Assembly (NCBI GenBank): GCA_963575745.1
Contig: CAUYUJ010004558.1
Coordinates: forward strand, 823,347 to 887,346
Source of the DNA: Prorocentrum cordatum
Taxonomy: Eukaryota; Sar; Dinophyceae; Prorocentrales; Prorocentraceae
Direction of reading: 5' to 3'
DNA length: 64,000 nucleotides
The translations under genes were made by a program, and so were the position numbers. Under the pieces are notes generated by a model, which searched no databases, was not told the origin of the DNA, and was given only the letters and a program-made list of their open reading frames with translations. This document shows positions 35,600 through 42,976 of this stretch, one piece after another. Each line of letters begins with the position of its first letter. Positions within the stretch are counted from its first letter, which is position 1.

Positions 35600-36204
35600 A
35601 AGGGAGGGTTGGGAAAAAAAATTGAAGAGTTGCACGGCTTAGTTTCAAAATGTGTTTATCACGTTAGCGCCGCGCACATTCGTTCTAAGAAATACAAGAT
35701 TGTCACGGGTTGGAGGCGGCTTGTTTTCAACATTCTTCGCTTAAGCGCCGCGCCCAATCGTTTTGGCTATATGTATATACATATAAGAAAACTTCACGAG
35801 TTGAGGGAGACCCGCTTTCAAAATGCGGTTCTCGCATTTACACCGCGCACATCCGTTTTAGTATTTGCAAAAGCTCACGGAATCCCATGACCAACGTACC
35901 AGGAAATGGTGTTTGGGAGAGATTCAGTATTGTGCGGGCGCGGCCTTTACGTTGATTCGCGGTGTTGAAGTCCCAGGAATGGCGTTCTGGGGCGATCCGG
36001 AATCGTCACGACGCAACAGTCAGGTTGATCCGTGGCGTTGGAATCCCGAGAACAATGCTTGGCATGATTGATGGTCTTCAAACGGTTGTCTTCCAACGAA
36101 GCAGCTTCTCCAGTGAAAATGAACAGTTGTATTGGGTTTGTGAAGAGGGAGCTTCGAGGGAGGGTTTATTCCAACATCGTTGGTGACTCTTGGGGTTACA
36201 CTGG
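35600..36204 (+). repeat. TCC-bracketed composite unit B, 3' part
   Basis: Carries three minisatellite copies, the 'gaagtcccaggaatggcgttctgg' segment, 'cgacgcaacagtcagg' and the terminal 'ggttacactggtcc' entering TCC at 36205. It completes the unit begun at 32574. Confidence 0.75.
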
Positions 36205-36716
36205 TCCTCCTCCTCATTCTCCTCCTCCTCTTCCGTCTCCTCCTCCTCCTCCTCTTCCTCTCCCTCCTCCTCCTAATCTTCCTGTCTTCCTCCCCATCCT
36301 TTCCCCTACCCCCCCCCCTTCACCCCCATTTTTTCATGTCAGTCCCCTCCCTACGCCTCAATCCGCCGTCATCCTCCTCATCCTCCTCCTCCTCCTCTTT
36401 CTCCTCCTCCTCCTCCTCCACCTCCTCCTCCTCCTTCTCTTCCTCCTCCTCCTCCTCCACCTCATCCTCCTCCTCCTCTTCCTGCTCCCCCTCCTTCTCC
36501 CCCCCCTCCCCCCCTCCTCATTCTCCTCCTCCTCCTCCTCGTGTTCCTCCTCGTGCTCCTGCTGCTCCTCCTCCTTCTCCTCCTTCTCCTCCTCGTCATC
36601 CTCATCCTCCTCCTGCTCCTGCTCCTTCTCCTCCTCCTCCTCCTCCTCCTCCCCCTCCTCTTCCTCCTCCTCCTCCTCCTCCTCCTCCTCCTCCTCCTTT
36701 TCCTCCTCCTTAATTC
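36205..36716. repeat. (TCC)n tract
   Basis: 510 bp of pyrimidine repeat, including one copy of the embedded ~85-bp segment (36290-36375) and TCG/TGC-containing variants near 36540-36600. Confidence 0.95.
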
Positions 36717-36927
36717 TCTTTTCTAAAAAGAGACTAGACTCTAGCCCCCCACGGCTTTATCGCCCCCCTTTCGGGTATGTAAATCACATGTGATTATGAC
36801 CACATGTCCATCCTAAACATGAAACCACAATGTCCCAGGCCAACCGGGTTCCCCCCCTGAGGTTCCTTTGTAAAAAACACTGTGCGGTGACATTTGTTGC
36901 TCTAACATAACACTTGTTCACGAATCC

Positions 36928-37434
36928 CTTGCAAAAAATGAGACGACGTGCACAGGCGCGCGTCGTCGCGCGCGCATGCCGAATTCCTTCAAAAACCTTC
37001 GGTGCCGGAAGGATGTCGCAATCGAGTTTCCAAAAAACATACACACAGGGTTTCGTAACATTGATGTGCTAAAAAAGCTTAAGCGCGAGCTCTTGCAACA
37101 TCTTATTTTTTCATATATATATATATATTATAAAAATTATAACAAAGAAAAAAATGTTTTTCAAGATTTTCACAACATGCTACCAAACGTACCAAACGGG
37201 CGTCGCGCGCGCGCATGTCGAAATCTGTCGAACGCCCTTGCGCGCGTGCCGTCGCGAGAATCTTCTGCAAAAACACGACGAAGTGCAGACGCGCGCGTCG
37301 TCGCGCGCGTACGCCGAAATTTTTCAAAACCCATCGGTTTCGGAAGGACTTCAAAATCGCGCGTCCAAAAAACCTACCAAAACACAAGGTTTCGCAACAC
37401 GGATTTTCACCAAAGCGTGCGCGCGCGCTCTTGC
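36928..37434. repeat. ~170-bp sequence duplicated with 336-bp spacing
   Basis: 36928-37095 and 37264-37434 share 'gcaaaaa.acgacg.agtgca.acgcgcgcgtcgtcgcgcgcg', 'gccgaa', 'ttcaaaa.cc.tcggt..cggaaggac/tgt', 'tccaaaaaac' and 'ggtttcg.aacac/t', ending in 'gctcttgc'. Between them are (TA)n and AT-rich sequence. Confidence 0.75.
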
Positions 37435-37436
37435 GG

Positions 37437-37982
37437 CGTCGTCGTCGTCGTCGTCGTCCCCGTCCTCCCTCCTCCCGCGTCGTCGTCGTCGTCGCCTACG
37501 TCGTCCTGTGTCTTACCTCGTGTTCGTCGTCGTCGTCCTCTTGGGCGTCGTGGTCGTTTCCGTCGTCGTTGTCGCCGTGGTCGTCCTTCCTCCTCCTCCT
37601 CCCTCGTCGTCGTCCGTCGTCCGTCGTCGGCGTCTCGTCGTCGTCCCTCCTATTTCGTCGCCGTCGTCGTCGTCGTTGTCGTCGTCGTCTTGTCGTCGTC
37701 TTCCCTCCTCCCTGTCGTTGTCGTCGTCGGCGTCGCCGTCCCTCCTCCTTCGTCGTTCGCGTCGTCGCCGTCCTCCCTCCTCCCTCGTTGTCGTCGTTGT
37801 CGTCGTTGTCGTCGTTGTCGCCGTCGTCGTCCTCCCTCCTTCCTCGTCGTCGTCTTCGTTGGCGACGACGTCGTCGTCGTCGTCTTCGTCGTCGTCGGCG
37901 TCGGCGTCGTCGTCTTCGTCGTCGTCGACGTCGGCGTCGTCGTCGTCGCCGCCGTCGTCGTCGTCGTCGTCGTCGTCGGCCG
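37437..37982. repeat. (CGT)n tract with CCTCC interruptions
   Basis: About 550 bp dominated by GTC/CGT units on the plus strand, mixed with 'cctcctcc'. It encodes only Val/Ser/Arg or Asp/Thr/Glu runs. It is the complementary type of the (GAC)n tracts at 490-540 and 16608-16680. Confidence 0.9.
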
Positions 37983-38159
37983 TCTTGCTTCTCCGGCCTT
38001 CTTGGGGCGCTCTTGAGACGCCCCCGAGGGCTCCAAGACGACTCCGGAGCGACATCTGTGCTCGGTCCCGCATGGGTTTACAAACCAAGTTGCGGGTGGG
38101 TGGGTGGGATGATTGCGCGAGCAGTGGAGTTGACAATTTCCAGTTCGGCAAGTGAATAT

Positions 38160-38320
38160 CCTCCTTAACCTCCTCCTCCTTAATCTCCTCATTTACCTCT
38201 TCCTCCTCCTCCTCCTCGTCCTCCTCCTCGTCCTCCTCCTCCTCCTCCTCCTCCTCCTCCTCCCCCTTCTCCTCCTCCTCCTCTTCCTCCCCCTCCTCCT
38301 CCTCCTCCTCCTCCTCCTCC
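38160..38320. repeat. (TCC)n tract
   Basis: Pyrimidine repeat on the plus strand that immediately precedes composite unit C. Confidence 0.9.
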
Positions 38321-39275
38321 ATTCCTTGTCCTTATTCATGTCTTCTGTCTGGTGCACCCCGAGGCCAGTTCTTAGGGAGGGCCCGGCGTTTCGCCTGAGG
38401 TTTCTTCATCATGTATGACCCTGACGCTTAAAGATCAGCATCAGCGTCACAGATGGAGGGCGGGTCGTGATCAAAATGTGACTCTCGCCTTAGCGCCGCG
38501 CACATTCGTTTTAAACATTTGCAAGAGGTTCACGGATTGAGGGCGGGTCGTTTTCAAAATGTGATTCTGGCCCTAGCGCCGCGCACATTTTTCTTTAGAA
38601 ACTTGCAAGAGTTTCACTGGTTGAGGGCGGGTGGTTTTCGAAATGTGGTTCTCGCCTTAGCGCCGCGCACATTCGTTTTTTAATGACAGGTTTCATTGAT
38701 ATTGGTTTTGAAACTTTGCCAGAGTTTCACGGATTGAGGGCGACCCGTTTTCAAAATTTGGATGTCGCCGAAGCGCCGCGCAGATTCCCTTTAAAAATTG
38801 GCAAGGGCTTCACGGATTGAGGGCGGGTGGTTTCAAAATGTGGTTCTCGCTTTAGCGCGGCGCACATTTTAAAACTTGCAAGAGTCTCACGGATTGAGGG
38901 CGGCTCCTTTTCAAAATGTGGTTCTCGCTTTAGCGCCACGCACATTCGTTTTTAAAGGAGGCAGGAGTTTCGCGCTATGTTTTTGAAGGATTCTGGATAA
39001 TGAAGGCGCAACAATTACGTTGATTCGCTGCGTTGAAGTCCGAGAAAGAACGTCTGGCACGACTCTGGACCATCAAGACGCAAGAATCAGGTTGATTCTC
39101 GTGGCGTTCGGATCCAGAGAAAACAGTTTTGGCATGCTTCAGGGTCTTCAAACGGTTGTCTTCCAACGACGCAGTTCCTTCAATGGAAATGAACCGTTGT
39201 ATGGGGCTTGCGAAGAGGGATCTTGGAGAGAGGGTTTATTCCAACGTCGTTGACGACTCTTGGGTTTACAGTGGT
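38321..39275 (+). repeat. TCC-bracketed composite unit, copy C
   Basis: The longest copy, about 955 bp. It opens 'attccttgtccttattcatg..tctggtgcaccccgaggcc', then has five to six ~82-bp minisatellite copies ('tcacggattgagggcgggt', 'ttcaaaatgtg.ttctcgcc', 'gcgccgcgcacattcgtttt'), the tail segment, and ends 'gggtttacagtggtcc' in a short TCC tract (39276-39306). Confidence 0.88.
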
Positions 39276-39306
39276 CCTCTTCCTCCTCCTCCGCCTCCTC
39301 CTCCTC

Positions 39307-40109
39307 CATTTCCTTTCCTCATAGATAACTTTTCCATGTCGCACCCCGAGGCCAGTTTTTAGAGCGGGCCGGGCGTTTCCCGTGAGACTTTCTGACAAGT
39401 TTCTATTCTGAAGCTTGAAAAGTGGCAACAGCTTCGCAGATGGAGGGCTGATCGTTTTCGAAATTCTGCTTTCGCCTCAGCGCCGCGCACATCTGTTTCA
39501 GAAATCTGCAAGAGCTTCACGTATTGAGGGCGGATGGTTTTCAAAATGTGGTTCTCGCTTTAGCGCGGCGCACATTCGCTTTAAAATTCGCAAGAGTCTC
39601 ACGGATTGAGTCCGGCTCCAGTTCAAAATGTGGTTATCGCCTTAGCGCGACGCACATTCGTTTCAAAAGATTGCAAGAGTTTCTTTGATTGAGCGGTTCC
39701 TTTTCAAATGTGGCTCTTGTCTTAGCGCCGCGTACATTCGTTTACAAAATTCGCCAGAGTTTCACGGATGCCCATCATCAATGTACCAGACTTGGTGTTT
39801 TGAAAAGATTCACGATTATGCGGGGGCGACAGTTGCGTTGATTCGCTGCGTCGAAGTCCCAGGGAAGGCGTTCTGGCACGATTCGGGTCTGGCACGGCTC
39901 AGGATCGTCAAGACGCAACAGTCAGGTTGATCCGTGGCGTTGGAATCCCGAGAACAGCGTTTTGGCATGCTTCAGGGTCTTCAAACGGTTGTCTTCCAAC
40001 GAGGCAGTCCCTTCAATGGAAATGAACCGTTGTATGGGGCTTGTGAAGAGGGAGCCTGAAGGGATGGTTTATTCCAACATCTTTGATGAATCTTGGGTTT
40101 ACACTGGTC
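39307..40109 (+). repeat. TCC-bracketed composite unit, copy D
   Basis: About 803 bp, directly downstream of copy C with only about 31 bp of TCC between them. Four minisatellite copies, then the 'ccaacgaggcagtcccttcaatgg' block and the terminal 'gggtttacactggtcc' entering TCC at about 40110. Confidence 0.88.
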
Positions 40110-40208
40110 CTCCTCTCCTCCTCCTCCTCCTCCTCTTCCTCCTCCTCCTCCTCCTCCTCCTCCTCCTCCTCCTCCTCCTCCTCCTCCTCCTCCTCCTCCT
40201 CCTCCCCG
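40107..40208. repeat. (TCC)n tract
   Basis: About 100 bp of TCC that downstream gives way to GC-rich sequence beginning with a possible acceptor 'ctcccagcag'. Confidence 0.95.
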
Positions 40209-40278
40209 CCGCCCCCCGCCCTCCCAGCAGAACGGGGGCCGAACCCCGCGGACACAGGAGTTCCACACGCAGGGCGAC

Positions 40279-40572
40279 ATGGAGATCGTCGAGTTCGGAG
40301 CGCTGGTGTCCGCGCCGGCCACGCGCCCGCCCCGCCCGACGGCCACGGCCACCGCCTCCGCTCTGCTTCCGCGGCCTCCGTGGCCGCCGCTGCTGTCGCG
40401 CCCCGCGCTCGTCCGTGCCGCTACTCTCGGCGCTGGGCTGTGCGCCCAGTCGAGTGGATCCTTTGGCCCCATGCGCTTGCCAGGAGGGGCACCGGAGAGC
40501 AGTGCCAGCGCTGGGCAGTTGTCTGAGCATTCTGCCCTGTATCTCACCGCCGTGCTTTGGAAGTTGCACTGA
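40279..40572 (+). CDS. Small open reading frame after a TCC tract (doubtful)
   Basis: ATG 40279 gives 97 residues ('MEIVEFGALVSAPATRPPRP...') ending at TGA 40570. In the next frame, 40570-40770 reads 'RAVDASLEFLASHSCHTEGVFAQIFGPQGPRYGSR', which looks more protein-like, so a disrupted or spliced fragment is possible. No family recognised. Confidence 0.2.
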   Translation: MEIVEFGALVSAPATRPPRPTATATASALLPRPPWPPLLSRPALVRAATLGAGLCAQSSGSFGPMRLPGGAPESSASAGQLSEHSALYLTAVLWKLH

Positions 40573-41339
40573 GGCTTCCGGCCTGGCGCACCGCCGGGGC
40601 AAGCGACCCTTCGCTTCCCGCGGGGCCCGTGCCGTGGATGCCTCGCTGGAGTTCCTGGCGTCGCACTCGTGTCACACCGAAGGCGTGTTCGCCCAGATAT
40701 TCGGGCCCCAGGGCCCTCGATACGGCTCGAGAAGCGGCGCAGGAGGACGGGGTTTGGGGCTCCAGTCGTGATTATCCCACGGTGCTGCAGCTTTGTCGCG
40801 TCGTCGGATTTCAAAGTCTGCGCAGTGGAGCCAGCGTTACTCCCCCGTCGCCCTGCGCCAGCCCAGCGTCCCTCCTCTGCCTCATCCTCCTCCTCCTCCT
40901 CCCCCTCCTCCTCTTCCTCCTCCGCCTCCCCCCATCGAAGTGCCTCGCGTCTGATCGGCAACGATCGCTTGCGAGCAGTAGCGGAGCGGATTCGTGCATG
41001 GAGGAGGCGTTCAGGCGATAGGTGCCGCCCTGGTGGCGCCCAAGGCTTAGGATGTTCTGCCATCGGGTCCTCCCCCTCTCCCGCCCCCCACCCTGAGGCT
41101 GGGTACGACCGGAACGCCACCATGCTGGCAGAGCGGAACTTCACGAAGGAGCAAGTTTTTCTCACTCAGTCTTCCCTTCTGCCCTACTCCATGATCCTCC
41201 CTCTCATGCCTCCCTCCCTCATCCTCCCCCGTCATCCCTTATCCCTCGCCTGCTCCTCCGTCCTCGCCCTCGTCCTGTTCCCCCGCTCATCGATAATCAC
41301 CCCTCGGCATCCTTCCCCCTTCTGCGCGGCCCCTGGGGT

Positions 41340-41384
41340 CCCGAGTCCTCCTCCTCCTCCTCCTCCTCCTCCTCCTCCTCCTCC
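41340..41384. repeat. (TCC)n tract abutting LINE-A
   Basis: Pure TCC from about 41347 to 41384 ends one base before the SL sequence. It forms the 5' flank of LINE-A and could serve as the polypyrimidine tract for a trans-splice acceptor. Confidence 0.95.
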
Positions 41385-41406
41385 GCCGTAGCCATTTTGG
41401 CTCAAG
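41385..41406 (+). promoter_or_regulatory. Genomic spliced-leader exon copy (dinoSL) at LINE-A 5' end
   Basis: The 22 positions match the dinoflagellate SL exon, including the core GTAGCCATTTTGGCTCAAG, with G at the variable first base. It lies between (TCC)n and the LINE-A 5' UTR. SLs are normally added to mRNA by trans-splicing (established), so a genomic copy at an element's exact start means mature trans-spliced RNA was reverse-transcribed to its 5' end. The terminal AG could be reused as an acceptor. Confidence 0.93.
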
Positions 41407-41560
41407 ATGTCCTGGTGCGCGGCGGCGTCCAAATGGATACCGCTGTGCCGCGGCCAGGAGTGGGGACTTCTTTGCAGCCACAACCAGGGCGAGCTGCCGC
41501 CACAACCCGGTCCGCGAGGACCCTCAGTTTTGCGCCCGCGAGGGCTCTCTCCAGCAGTGC

Positions 41561-42976
41561 ATGGCGGCCGATGAGGAGCGGCGCAGGACTGGTCGTGCTG
41601 GCGGCGGCCATCGTGGCCCTGGTGCTGCAGACGGTCGGAGGCGCGGCGACAAGGGCAAGGAGCAGCCACCAGCTGAGGACCTGCGCTCGGCCTCCCGCAG
41701 CACGAACGAGCGTGCCCCTGCGCGCCGACGGGCTCGGCGGGGCCACCCGCGTTCTGACGGCGAGGCGGATGCCTCGGGATCGCAGGCCAGTGATCGTGAG
41801 CGCCCTGGACTCGGAGGTCTCGATCGCGCCGCCCAGGACGAGCTCGTGGCCGCCATTGAGGCGGCGGCCACCTTCCCCACGCAGGAGCGCCAGGACATGC
41901 AAGTGGAACAAGTGCCTGCTGGACCCCAACAAGCTGGACCTCAACATGCTCCTACTGACCCGTGGCAACGCCCTGGCGGGGACCCGTGGCATGATCGCGC
42001 CGCCCCCGCTGCTGGACACACTGAACTACCTGCTGCTGGCACTCCTGTCGGTGGGATGGCCACCCCTGTGGACGCTGGCGGCATTGACATGCAGGCCATG
42101 CTGCAGAGCTGCATTCGCCAGGCCACCGATGCTATCGCCGCGACCTCCATGGCCGCCCAGGTCACCTCCTGCCAGACGCAGCTGGTGCGCATGTTCCAGA
42201 CGCAGCAGGAGGCAGTCAACAGGTCCCTCGCCGTGCAGACTCGCGACATCGCCTCCATCGGCCAGCGCGCCGACGCGTTGGAGGCGGAGCAGGCCGCCAT
42301 GCGCAAGCAGATCGGGGACATCAACAAGGCCCTGGCCCTCGCCGAGAAGGAGCTACCCATCATGGACTTCCAGGAGCTGGAGGCGTGGTCTCGTCATCCC
42401 AACCCGCGGATCTTCTCGATCGGAGCGCCGCAGTTGGTTGGACCCGCCCAAGCTCTTCAAGGATTGGAGGAGTGGATTCGAGCGGCTGGCCTCACTCACG
42501 ACATGGTCCGCATCGACCCTGTGGTCCCTGCCAAGCGCTTCAACGTCATGGTGCAGGGCGGCGACGGAGTCGCTCTCCCTCGGGCTCAGGCCCTCGCTCG
42601 GCATCTACGTGACCCAGCTGGCAGGAACGGGCGGCGCTCCTTCAGCGCGCAGAGCGTCGGCGGAGGCGTCGTCCCACTGCACCTCTCGCCTGACAAGTCA
42701 CCGCAGCAAGTACGAATGGAGATCCAATCGAGGAAGCTCTCGGTCTTGCTGGCAGAAGCTCTTCCTGATCAGTCTTTCAGTGCTCAGCGGGCCCGTGGTA
42801 TCATCACCTCCCAGGGCGTCAAGGTTGCCAAGCTCGAGATGGGAGAATCCCGCAACACCGACACCATCATCAGGTGGAACCCAGACATGGTCGCCAGGCT
42901 GCACATCGACAGGGAGTCCATCAACACGCAGTTCAAGAAGGCCTTCTCCACGGAGGACAACACCGAGTGGATTTAG
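41561..42976 (+). CDS. LINE-A ORF1 protein
   Basis: 471 residues, ATG 41561 to TAG 42974. Residues 1-100 are basic, low complexity and rich in Arg/Gly/Ala. A Gln/Pro region follows (~110-165). Residues ~215-270 form a likely coiled coil ('IASIGQRADALEAEQAAMRKQ'). The C-terminal ~190 residues are more globular ('RFNVMVQGG', 'LPRAQALARHLRD', 'QVRMEIQSRKLSVLLAEALP'), a layout reminiscent of L1-type ORF1 nucleic-acid chaperones (coiled coil, RRM-like, C-terminal domain), though I cannot confirm homology. No CCHC knuckle seen. It is intact. The stop codon context is ATTTAGC, with ORF2 in the +1 frame. Confidence 0.85.
   Translation: MAADEERRRTGRAGGGHRGPGAADGRRRGDKGKEQPPAEDLRSASRSTNERAPARRRARRGHPRSDGEADASGSQASDRERPGLGGLDRAAQDELVAAIEAAATFPTQERQDMQVEQVPAGPQQAGPQHAPTDPWQRPGGDPWHDRAAPAAGHTELPAAGTPVGGMATPVDAGGIDMQAMLQSCIRQATDAIAATSMAAQVTSCQTQLVRMFQTQQEAVNRSLAVQTRDIASIGQRADALEAEQAAMRKQIGDINKALALAEKELPIMDFQELEAWSRHPNPRIFSIGAPQLVGPAQALQGLEEWIRAAGLTHDMVRIDPVVPAKRFNVMVQGGDGVALPRAQALARHLRDPAGRNGRRSFSAQSVGGGVVPLHLSPDKSPQQVRMEIQSRKLSVLLAEALPDQSFSAQRARGIITSQGVKVAKLEMGESRNTDTIIRWNPDMVARLHIDRESINTQFKKAFSTEDNTEWI

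Noticed and set aside
41397-42970. ORF2 of LINE-A beginning at the non-ATG codon 41397 and overlapping all of ORF1
   Set aside because: The ORF2-frame translation over ORF1 is Arg/Ser/Pro-rich shadow. Recognisable ORF2 motifs begin only after the ORF1 stop.
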